Below, in pieces: positions 1-7,213 of a DNA stretch of 31,089 nucleotides. Numbering within the stretch: position 1 is the stretch's first letter; each line of letters starts with the position of its first letter. The translations under genes were made by a program, and so were the position numbers. Origin of the DNA: Martensiomyces pterosporus (Eukaryota > Kickxellomycota > Kickxellomycetes > Kickxellales > Kickxellaceae); contig MU604055.1 of NCBI GenBank assembly GCA_025201845.1, positions 11,771 through 42,859 of the forward strand. The letters are read 5' to 3'. Below the pieces are notes generated by a model. It ran no database searches and was not told the origin of the DNA. It saw only the letters and a list, made by a program, of their open reading frames with translations.

Positions 1-457
1 CAAGGCGAAAGAGGAGGAGGGGCAGGGCGGCAGAGCATTCCCACCCCAGCACACAAGCACATTTTGTCCCACCATCTCCATTGGCGCCATTGACGCCGTT
101 GACAGCGCCGTGCACACCCGGCGTTTCTTTTGCTTGGCTTTCCTGCTTCTCCGCTCAAACACCCTCAAGCTGCCTCCTCCATACCACTCTTTGGCTGCTT
201 TTTTTTTTGTTCCCTTTGCAAGTGGGTTCTGGACAGCGTTTGCCCATTTCTCTCCTTTTTTGCACTCTCTTTTCGCTTTCTTTTTGGCCACTGGTTTAGC
301 GCACTGGTCGCACTTCACAGAGCAGTGCCTTGGACACGGGAGATAGCCAGCTATTGGCAAACAGGCGCTTAAGGACGCACAGGCACGTACAGGCACGCAC
401 AGGCGCATACACACACACACACATACACAGGCACACACAGAATACGGACCAGCGAGT
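1..457 (+). promoter_or_regulatory. Upstream region and 5' leader of calcineurin A
   Basis: No gene is supported here. About 100-300 is strongly pyrimidine-rich on the plus strand, the same style seen upstream of the other plus-strand genes in this window. It includes a run of ten T's near 200. It ends in a CA-rich stretch just before the calcineurin ATG. I see no clear TATA box. Short overlapping open frames in this stretch are low-complexity products of the C/T-rich sequence and are not called as genes. Confidence 0.5.
407..440. repeat. CA-rich microsatellite in calcineurin leader
   Basis: An imperfect (CA)n dinucleotide run, interrupted by CATA and CAGG, ends 17 bases before the calcineurin start codon. 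It probably lies in the 5' untranslated leader. Length polymorphism between strains would be expected. Confidence 0.75.
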
Positions 458-481
458 ATGGACGTAGACGACACTAACAGC

Positions 482-513
<32 letters not shown>

Positions 514-2209
514 GGACCTGGCACTGCCTGAGGCTGACGACTGCGAGATGAGCGATGCCTCGACTGCTGGTGGTAGTGCTGAGGGTATCCCTCGCGTAGG
601 GTTCACGGTGCACACGACTGAGGACGGCGAGCATGTCTCTACACAGGAGCGTGCAGTGAAGGAGGTGCCGCCACCAGCGACAAACGTCCCTGAGCACAGC
701 GAGGTGTTTGAGAACGGGGACGAGTCGCGGCCGCAGTGTGCGTTCCTCAAGGACCACTTCTTCCGCGAAGGCCGGCTGCGGGAGCAGGATGCCCTGGCGA
801 TTATCCGCGAAGCGACGCGGCTGCTGAGGACAGAGCCAACGCTGCTGGCGTTGAGCTCGCCAGTGACAATCTGCGGCGACGTGCACGGGCAGTACTACGA
901 CCTGATGAAGCTGTTTGAGGTGGGTGGGGATCCAGACACAACGCAGTACCTGTTTCTGGGCGACTATGTGGACCGCGGGTACTTTTCGATTGAGTGTCTG
1001 CTGTACCTGTACTCGCTGAAGCTGCGCCACCCGGGGTCGTTCTTCATGCTGCGTGGCAACCACGAGTGCCAGCACTTGACAGACTACTTTACGTTCAAGC
1101 TGGAGTGCACGCACAAGTACTCTGAGCGCGTGTACGATGCGGCGGTGGAGTCGTTCTGTGCTCTGCCTCTGGCAGCGGTGGTGAACAAGCAGTTCCTGTG
1201 CATCCACGGCGGACTGAGTCCCGAGCTGCACACACTGGACGACCTGCGTGCGCTGGACAGGTTTAGGGAGCCGCCGACGCATGGGCTGATGTGCGATCTG
1301 CTGTGGGCGGATCCAGTGGAGGACTTTGGGCACGAGAAGAACAAGAGCTACTTCATCCACAACTACGCGCGCGGGTGCTCGTATTTTTTCAACTACGCAG
1401 CAGTGTGTGCCTTCCTCGAGCGCAACGGCCTGCTGTCTCTGGTGCGTGCGCATGAGGCTCAGGACGCTGGGTACCGCATGTACCGCAAGAGCAAAGCCAC
1501 GGGGTTCCCGGCAGTCATCACGCTGTTTTCTGCGCCAAACTACCTGGACGTGTACAACAACAAGGCGGCTGTGCTCAAGTACGAGAACAACGTGATGAAC
1601 ATCCGGCAGTTCAACAGCTCGCCGCACCCGTACTGGCTGCCCAACTTCATGGATGTGTTTACGTGGTCGCTGCCATTTGTCGGCGAGAAGATGACAGACA
1701 TGCTGCTGGCAATCCTCAACATCTGCACCAAGGATGAGCTCGAGGAGAGCAGCACAGACCTGCAGAGCAAGCTGGCGGAGACGCATAGCTCGGATCTGGA
1801 GCTGCGGCGCGAGGCCATCCGCAAGAAGATTCTGGCTGTCGGCAAGATGGCGCGCATCTTCCATGTCCTGCGGTCCGAGGCCGAGACTGTCAACGAGCTC
1901 AAGGGGCTGCTGGGCACGCAGCGGCTGCCTGTTGGGCAGCTCTCTGCTGGGGGACGTGGGCTGCGCATGGCTGTCATGTCGTTCGAGGAGGCCAAGCGGT
2001 ATGACCGCGACAACGAGAAACTGCCGCCAATGCGCAGGAGAGGGTCGACGGAGCAGCGTCTTGGCGATGCGATGGCACAGGTGGTGTCTGAGGAGCAGGC
2101 AGCATACGATGCGGCTGAGAAGGAGGTTGGACCGCTGGCTGCTCTTGACGAGCGGCTAGACCACTATACACGCAATATGGATACCGACAAGAGCGCCTAC
2201 GACTACTAG
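458..2209 (+). CDS. CNA1: Calcineurin A, catalytic subunit of Ser/Thr protein phosphatase 2B
   Basis: This 583-aa Ca2+/calmodulin-activated phosphatase dephosphorylates transcription factors such as Crz1/NFAT-type targets in the cytoplasm, together with the B subunit. All PPP-family metal and catalytic motifs are present: GDVHG (140-144), GDYVDRG (168-174), RGNHE (199-203, catalytic His202), HGG (250-252) and RAHE (His332). The loop [14 protein letters not shown] is also intact. The calcineurin-B-binding helix starts at [12 protein letters not shown] (392). The calmodulin-binding segment, with [15 protein letters not shown], lies at about 450-478. The autoinhibitory segment [17 protein letters not shown] starts at 508. 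Motif order and length match fungal calcineurin A. The N terminus is longer than the core and carries nine glutamines (10-18). The ATG at 458 is the first in a long uninterrupted frame, and no intron is needed. It is convergent with dUTPase. Confidence 0.97.
485..511 (+). repeat. (CAG)9 tract encoding polyglutamine in calcineurin A
   Basis: Nine uninterrupted CAG codons encode Q10-Q18 in the non-conserved N-terminal extension of calcineurin. It lies far from the catalytic core, so length changes are likely tolerated. Confidence 0.9.
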
Positions 2210-2462
2210 TGTATCTGTTTGATGGTGCATGGTGCAGGTCGTTTCTAGCGATTCATGTGCTCTTCCGTCTTCCATCGGCGCTTCAATGTACAGCCTTGCC
2301 CGCCTTCTATTCCTGCTGCTCCCAAGGAACTGCATTTTATTTAATGCTGGCACGCAAGAAAAACTGGTGGCTAATCCATGAAACTATAATACACTAGCGC
2401 ACAAAACCCAGCCCAGCAGCGTCAAAAGAGGTGACAGACAGTGCACTCAGCGGGCTCGTGCT

Positions 2463-2936
2463 TCAGTACCCGCCAGTAGAGCCAAATCCATTGCTGCCCC
2501 TCTCAGTCTCCTCGAGCTCATCCATGTCGCACTCAAGTATAGCAGGGGTGCAGATTTTTTCGAGGATAAGCTGTGCAATGCGGTCTCCCGGCCTGATCTT
2601 GAATTCGTCCTCGCCATGGTTGAACAGCGCAACCTTGATGGTTCCGCGATAATCGGCGTCAACGACTCCGGCACCCGTGTCAATTCCCTGCTTGACTGCA
2701 AGGCCGGAGCGTGGGGCGACGCGGGCGTAGGTGTCTGGCGGTATGCCAACGGTGATTCCAGTCTCCACGACGCCGCGGCCGCCCTTGCCAGGGATAGTGG
2801 CTTCCTCTGAAGCGTAGAGATCATACCCGGCAGCGTATTTGGAGCCCCTGGTAGGCAGCCTGGCGGTGACTGTGCGGCGAACGACGCGGAGAGGGATGCT
2901 GGAGGTGCTGAGGCTGAAGGAGGTGGGGGCAACCAT
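2463..2936 (-). CDS. DUT1: Deoxyuridine 5'-triphosphate nucleotidohydrolase (dUTPase)
   Basis: This trimeric enzyme hydrolyses dUTP to dUMP and pyrophosphate, keeping uracil out of DNA and supplying dUMP for thymidylate synthesis. The 157-aa product has all five dUTPase motifs in order: I, AAGYDLYAS (35-43); II, PRSGLA (75-80); III, GAGVVDADYRGTI (88-100, catalytic Asp93 and sugar-stacking Tyr96); IV, GDRIAQLILEK (117-127); V, RGSNGFGSTGG (146-156, with the uracil-capping Phe). The start at 2936 (MVAPTSF) gives the usual fungal length. The frame stays open to an ATG at 3041. That would add 35 hydrophobic residues with few basic ones, unlike a mitochondrial presequence, and is more likely untranslated leader. 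Calcineurin ends 253 bp away in convergent orientation. Confidence 0.95.
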   Translation of the reverse strand: MVAPTSFSLSTSSIPLRVVRRTVTARLPTRGSKYAAGYDLYASEEATIPGKGGRGVVETGITVGIPPDTYARVAPRSGLAVKQGIDTGAGVVDADYRGTIKVALFNHGEDEFKIRPGDRIAQLILEKICTPAILECDMDELEETERGSNGFGSTGGY

Positions 2937-3096
2937 GGCGAAGATATAGCAGACAAAGAGTATGTGAAATGTACGGATATGTTGGTTACAGATGGCAAAG
3001 ATTGTGGTTGTCAGGAGCGGGTAGCTTTCGCAGAATGGCAAGGAGATGGCGAGTGAAGCGTGTTTCCTCCGCCGCGTTCTGGGGGCTGCCCTGGTC

Positions 3097-3103
3097 TTTT
3101 ATA
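3097..3103 (-). promoter_or_regulatory. TATA box of dUTPase gene
   Basis: TATAAAA reads on the minus strand about 165 bp upstream of the chosen dUTPase ATG at 2936. This spacing predicts a transcript start roughly 130 bp before the ATG. It also predicts a leader covering the in-frame ATG at 3041 if initiation is about 30 bp downstream, so both starts remain possible. Confidence 0.55.
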
Positions 3104-3160
3104 TTTCCCTGGACACTACAGGGCACAGCAGGCGACACGTCCTGAGAGGGTGATGCGAAA

Positions 3161-3166
3161 ACGCGT
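3161..3166. promoter_or_regulatory. MCB (ACGCGT) cell-cycle box upstream of dUTPase
   Basis: A perfect palindromic ACGCGT lies about 225 bp upstream of the dUTPase ATG and about 60 bp upstream of its TATA box. In yeasts this is the MBF binding site that drives G1/S expression of DNA-precursor genes. A further CGCG-containing partial match (AACGCGC) occurs near 3293. The site is visible; regulation by MBF is inferred. Confidence 0.5.
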
Positions 3167-3220
3167 TCGCCCACCCGAAAAGCTAAGCGCTGCCCACTGG
3201 AAGCGCAGCTTAGTGCGATT

Positions 3221-3227
3221 CCATTGG
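3221..3227 (-). promoter_or_regulatory. CCAAT box upstream of dUTPase
   Basis: CCATTGG reads as CCAAT on the minus strand, upstream of the MCB and TATA elements. A second inverted CCAAT (in AGCCATTGGTG) lies near 3341. These are HAP/NF-Y-type sites and fit the dUTPase promoter layout, but the pentamer is common by chance. Confidence 0.4.
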
Positions 3228-3960
3228 CTGGTTGTGTGCGATCAGCCCGCAAAACTGCGAGTCGGCGCGTCTCAGCGAGGCGAGCCGTGTCAACGCGCTC
3301 CGGCCCAGACGCGAAGCCTGCTTCAGCCAAGCCATTGGTGCACGCGACCAGCATGTTCGTCGGAGCCATCCCAAGCACCCACCTTCGGTTCCATGCAATC
3401 TTGCTGTGTCTGAACCACGCTCTGCTGCGAGATCGAGGTGCTGTGTGTGGAGCCAGGGGGCGCTGGAGCCGTGAGATGCGCACGCGCACTGACTTTTTTT
3501 TTTTCTTTTCACGGGAATCTCGGATATAGGTGGCGGAAAAAAAAAACTCGTCTGGGAGCTCCGCTCTTTCCACCCGCACACTGCGATTCTGGTGTTCATG
3601 TCCTTGGTACAGCCAACGAGTCCACTTGCAGCGAGTGGTGTTTCGTATGTGCCTACATGGCAAATCCACTGGTAAAGAGGACCGTGCAATGCCTGTCTGC
3701 TTCCCCCAGCAAACCGGGTGTGTGCCGCTCGATGGGCGGCAAAAAATAGAACAATGCTGCGATCGCTTGCCTCCGGCTGACGGCCCTATGCTGCCCAGGT
3801 TTACATTAAAGCTGGCTTTCTTTGCTCTCTTCTTCGCTTCTGCTTTATTTAATTATCTTGCCACATTTGCCAGGATTGCATCTCTTATTTATTTTTTTAC
3901 CACCAGCCTTTTTGCAATCGAGAAGAGCGAGAACAAGGGGCGTGGCAGTAATAAGCAATA

Positions 3961-6441
3961 ATGGAGTCGCATACACCAACACACAAACCTAAGCACAGCG
4001 TACCCTTAGACACGCCCATGCGAACGCCCGTCACACGAGTGCTCCAGCGGGTGGACGAATTGGCGCCAAAGAGCAGCTCCCCGGTGCCATCACCCTTCAA
4101 CACACCGGCGCTCCGACGTCTGGACGAGCCAGCGTTGAGAGACCGCCTGCGTGAGGCGTATTGTTTGCTGAAGGAGAAGGAGCGAAATCTGTTTCTGGCT
4201 GCCACAGTAGGGCAGGAGCTTGTGGATACCAACCAGCAATTGCAGGAAAACTACGAAAGGCTGCAGGAAGAATTTATCGAGGCACAAAGGAGGTTCCGCA
4301 GGGAAAGCAGCGAGCCTAGCGGCGACGGGAACCTCGCAGATGGCCTAGCAGAGCAGTCTTCCATGGATGGGCAGCCCCAGCTGTCGCGGCTGCATGGCCG
4401 TCGTCGGAGTATGATGTTGCAGAGCGTCGCTGGCAGATCTAGCGACAGCAGAGAAGGCGAAGATGAAGAAGCATCAAAGGGCGATAGGCTGGAGAAGGAG
4501 TGGATGAAGGTGCATGTGCAGCCACTGAGGACCCAGCTACAGATGGCACAGGAGCGCACGGACGAGTTGCTTGCCGAGCGCGAGGAGCTGGCAGCCCAGG
4601 TGTACACTTTGCGCCAGGAGCACTCGGCCGCCCTGCGGCGGTCAAATGAATCGGCGGCCGCCGTGGAGGAGGCTCGCAAAGCAATAGAGAGGCTGGAGGA
4701 AGATAAGGCGCAGGCCAGGCGCGAGCTCGAGGAGCAGCGGTCGTTCTGGACCAAGCGGTGGTCAGACCGCCAGGAAGAGTGCAAAGCAGGCATGCTGGCT
4801 GAGAAGGATGCGCAGAGGGCGGCTGAGAGGCATGCAGAGGACACGGCTGCCAGGCTGCGTGCCGAGCAGAGGGCTGACGATCTGCAGATGAGGTATAGTG
4901 CAGTGCAGGCCGAGGCTGAGCTTTTGAGGAGCCAGATGCACAGGATGGAGGAGGAGCGGGTGAATGAGTGGGAGCCGATGCGTGTTCAGTGGATGAACTG
5001 CGAGGGCGCGCTGCAGGAGCTGCAGGAGACCCACCAGAGCACCTGCGAGGCTCTGGCTCAGGCTGAAGCACAGCTGGCAGACCTGGATAAGAATACGCAG
5101 CTGGATGACCCAATCAAGCTGAAGTCTGAAAAGACATCCACGAGTTTGCTGGGGGAGCTGGACTTGCAGAGGCACCAGGCGGTGGCACAAAGACAAGCGC
5201 TGGTTCGTGAGCACACGGCGCTGAAAAGGGCGTACGCTCGTGCGTTGAACTCCCAATCGAGGATGAAGCAGCAGGTGACTAGGCTTACGCAGCTGGCGGC
5301 CACGGGCGCTAACGAGGCAAGAATGAAGAGGCTGGAGGCGGCGTTGGGCGAGGCAGAGTGCCAGCAGCAGGCTCTGCTGTGGGCTAGCATGGAGCAGCGC
5401 CGCTCTGCCGACGCAGACTTTGCCAGTGCCGAGGCGAATGCGCAGATGGATGGGACTGCTTTGGTCACTACGCTGCGTACCAAGCTGAAACAGGTCACTG
5501 CTGATCGCGAGCAGGCCCAACGAGAGCTGCGCACGGCACATCTGCTTAGAGCGAACGAGATCCAAAAAACCAGAGACCTTGAAAGGGATGCGGCTGAGAT
5601 AGAGTCCAAGCTTCGGCGTACTGTTAGTGAGCTCTCTTCCGTAAAGGCCGACTATGATGCGCTGAAGCGCGCTGTGAGCTCGGGGAGGAAACAGCTCAAA
5701 TCGCCAAAGGCTAGCAGCAAGCGGCAGCCATTCTCAGCGACCCAGGCCTCCTCTCCTCGTGATGGAGCCAAAAGCGAACAGGCTTCGTCGGGGCAGCCGC
5801 CTCGCAAGCGTACTGGTCCCGGAGTGGGTGAGCAGGGCTCTGTGCAGAAAAAGAGCGGGCCGATGAGTCTGGCGTTTGTCATCAACGACGACCAAGCACC
5901 GCTGTCGCCCTCGTCCCCACAGGATTCGCATGAGGAGCCGCCCGATGCTCCCCCTGCTTCGGCCAAGCGACGCAAGGTCCCCGGCACTCCCAGCTCGCGC
6001 CGAGGCAGCAACACGCCCAGTAAGAGCCGGTCGTCGAAGCAGACATCAAAGCGCCCTAGCGACAGCGGCAAGAGCCACAAATCCACGAGGGCAAATGCAG
6101 CTGCTTCGGGGCCAGCAGCAGCAGCAGCAGCAGCAGAGTCCAAGGTTCTCTCCGACATGAACGATGCAGCAGATCGCGGCATGAAGTCATGGCTAGGAGC
6201 TCTGGGGAATGTGCATGCCACGGTGTCCATGGCGATGGGCGGCAAGCGACCCGAGCCATCTACTGATGCCAGGGTCGCTGGTGCGTCTGAATCCTCTGGC
6301 TCGGCAGCCAATGGTGCTGGTGCTGCTGACACGGCGTTCTCAACCGCACAGCCGCTGTCCAAAGCCACGAAGCCGTCTGTCGACGAGATATACATTAGCT
6401 CCAGGTCGTCGCAAAAGCAAATCGAGTGCAACAACCAGTAA
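3961..6441 (+). CDS. Spindly-like dynein-dynactin adaptor: coiled coil with CC1 box, Spindly motif and C-terminal CaaX
   Basis: This 826-aa, largely coiled-coil protein fits a dynein/dynactin adaptor. The N terminus has Pro-directed sites (full CDK consensus TPMR at 18-21; further TP/SP sites to about 50). A CC1-box-like sequence, LFLAATVGQELVDTNQQLQ, has its AAxxG at 80-84; in BICD, Spindly and HAP1 proteins this motif contacts dynein light intermediate chain. Heptad-rich sequence runs from about 50 to 570. At 395-401, SLLGELD followed by QR resembles the Spindly motif that binds the dynactin pointed end, and the downstream helix also has the expected pattern. The tail (about 575-826) is basic, rich in Ser and Pro, with a polyalanine run (719-725). 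The last four residues, CNNQ, form a CaaX box; human Spindly is farnesylated at such a C-terminal Cys. The family match is from memory. A BICD- or HAP1-like adaptor is the alternative. Confidence 0.75.
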   Translation: MESHTPTHKPKHSVPLDTPMRTPVTRVLQRVDELAPKSSSPVPSPFNTPALRRLDEPALRDRLREAYCLLKEKERNLFLAATVGQELVDTNQQLQENYERLQEEFIEAQRRFRRESSEPSGDGNLADGLAEQSSMDGQPQLSRLHGRRRSMMLQSVAGRSSDSREGEDEEASKGDRLEKEWMKVHVQPLRTQLQMAQERTDELLAEREELAAQVYTLRQEHSAALRRSNESAAAVEEARKAIERLEEDKAQARRELEEQRSFWTKRWSDRQEECKAGMLAEKDAQRAAERHAEDTAARLRAEQRADDLQMRYSAVQAEAELLRSQMHRMEEERVNEWEPMRVQWMNCEGALQELQETHQSTCEALAQAEAQLADLDKNTQLDDPIKLKSEKTSTSLLGELDLQRHQAVAQRQALVREHTALKRAYARALNSQSRMKQQVTRLTQLAATGANEARMKRLEAALGEAECQQQALLWASMEQRRSADADFASAEANAQMDGTALVTTLRTKLKQVTADREQAQRELRTAHLLRANEIQKTRDLERDAAEIESKLRRTVSELSSVKADYDALKRAVSSGRKQLKSPKASSKRQPFSATQASSPRDGAKSEQASSGQPPRKRTGPGVGEQGSVQKKSGPMSLAFVINDDQAPLSPSSPQDSHEEPPDAPPASAKRRKVPGTPSSRRGSNTPSKSRSSKQTSKRPSDSGKSHKSTRANAAASGPAAAAAAAESKVLSDMNDAADRGMKSWLGALGNVHATVSMAMGGKRPEPSTDARVAGASESSGSAANGAGAADTAFSTAQPLSKATKPSVDEIYISSRSSQKQIECNNQ
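6115..6135 (+). repeat. (GCA)7 tract encoding polyalanine
   Basis: A CAG/GCA trinucleotide run read in the GCA frame gives A719-A725 in the tail of the Spindly-like protein. It is the same repeat class as the CAG tract in calcineurin, but in a different frame. Confidence 0.85.
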
Positions 6442-6562
6442 TAAGCCCCTCCCACTAAACATGTGTATTTGTTTATATAGCTATGCTCTCTTTTTCGTCA
6501 TCCTTGTTTAGACCACACTGCTTATAAATAGATGCTGCAGCGGCGTGTACATGTAAAGCGAT

Positions 6563-7213
6563 TCAAGCAAGGAGGAGTGCTGCTACCGAAACCAAAGCTG
6601 ACACTGCGGCATATATGAAATCATATAGCCTCATAGTCGACTGAGCAGCACCGTAGGGCTGGGTTATTACTGGCAGGTTCACTGTTTGCATCCCACTTGT
6701 GCTGTAGCCAACAACAACAGTGACAGGAGACTGGTAGGTCGAAGCATATACCCAGGTTGACGTTATGTAGACAGTGGTTACGCTGTAGAACACTGAAACG
6801 GTGGTTGCACTAGGGGTAGGTTGCTGCGTCGAGTAGTCTGTGTGCACCGTTGGTGGCTGAGTTTCGTAGCCTGCGTAGATGGTGCGAGTGGTGACTGCAT
6901 AGACAGTTGTCGTGCCTGTAACGACTGCGTCACGAATTTGAGGCTTGCGGCCATTTCCAGCAGGCGCTGTCTGCTCATGATTTGAAGCTAGCTGAATAGC
7001 ACGCTGGGCATCGCCTGGGGCCACATAGCCCACCGCATCGGCAGGTACAAGCGGGTCGAATGCGTGTACAGCTGGCAGCCACATGCTAAACAGCGTTGCC
7101 AGAAGGCATATGTATATTGGCAGGAATCTTTGGGATCGCTTCAATCGTGTTTGGGTAAGCAGAGCCTGATGCTGGCGCAAGCAATGCCAGAAACCGTTTA
7201 GGCCGAGCAACAT
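6563..7213 (-). CDS. Small secreted protein, probably GPI-anchored, Thr/Val/Tyr-rich
   Basis: This 216-aa protein is probably cell-surface. Residues about 30-49 are hydrophobic and followed by an AVHA-like cleavage site (cut after A51). The preceding 29 residues form an unusually long n-region, so the true start may differ. No downstream Met leaves a full signal sequence. The mature part carries repeated Thr/Val/Tyr stretches (TTTVYAVTTRTIYAG; SVTTVYITSTWVYAS) typical of fungal wall and adhesin-like proteins. The C terminus has a small-residue site (GAAQS) and then a hydrophobic tail ending LVSVAALLLA, a standard GPI-attachment layout. No enzyme domain is seen. It converges on the Spindly-like gene with a 121-bp gap. 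Being a real gene is likely; its function is unknown. Confidence 0.7.
   Translation of the reverse strand: MLLGLNGFWHCLRQHQALLTQTRLKRSQRFLPIYICLLATLFSMWLPAVHAFDPLVPADAVGYVAPGDAQRAIQLASNHEQTAPAGNGRKPQIRDAVVTGTTTVYAVTTRTIYAGYETQPPTVHTDYSTQQPTPSATTVSVFYSVTTVYITSTWVYASTYQSPVTVVVGYSTSGMQTVNLPVITQPYGAAQSTMRLYDFIYAAVSALVSVAALLLA

Larger units (their letters stand above)
2937..3960. promoter_or_regulatory. Divergent intergenic promoter region, dUTPase (-) / Spindly-like gene (+)
   Basis: About 1 kb with no supported gene. The left half holds the dUTPase promoter elements (annotated separately). Around 3494-3550 are T-rich then A-rich homopolymer runs. The right part (about 3790-3910) is T-rich, with several TTATTTA-like stretches, and probably serves the Spindly-like gene at 3961. 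The open frames of 80-230 codons crossing this stretch overlap one another on both strands and show no recognisable domain, so I do not call them. Confidence 0.55.

Noticed and set aside
81..372. Three overlapping plus-strand frames of 72-80 codons upstream of calcineurin
   Set aside because: They arise from pyrimidine-rich leader sequence, overlap in all three frames and show only Leu/Phe/Ser low complexity.
296..1864. 522-codon minus-strand frame opposite calcineurin
   Set aside because: It is an antisense shadow of a GC-biased coding region; the plus-strand frame carries every calcineurin motif, while this one shows no domain.
2156..2353. Minus-strand 65-codon frame ending in a CaaX-like CIVV, considered as a pheromone precursor
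   Set aside because: It lies antisense to the calcineurin 3' end, lacks a pheromone-like composition, and a four-residue match at a chance frame end is not evidence.
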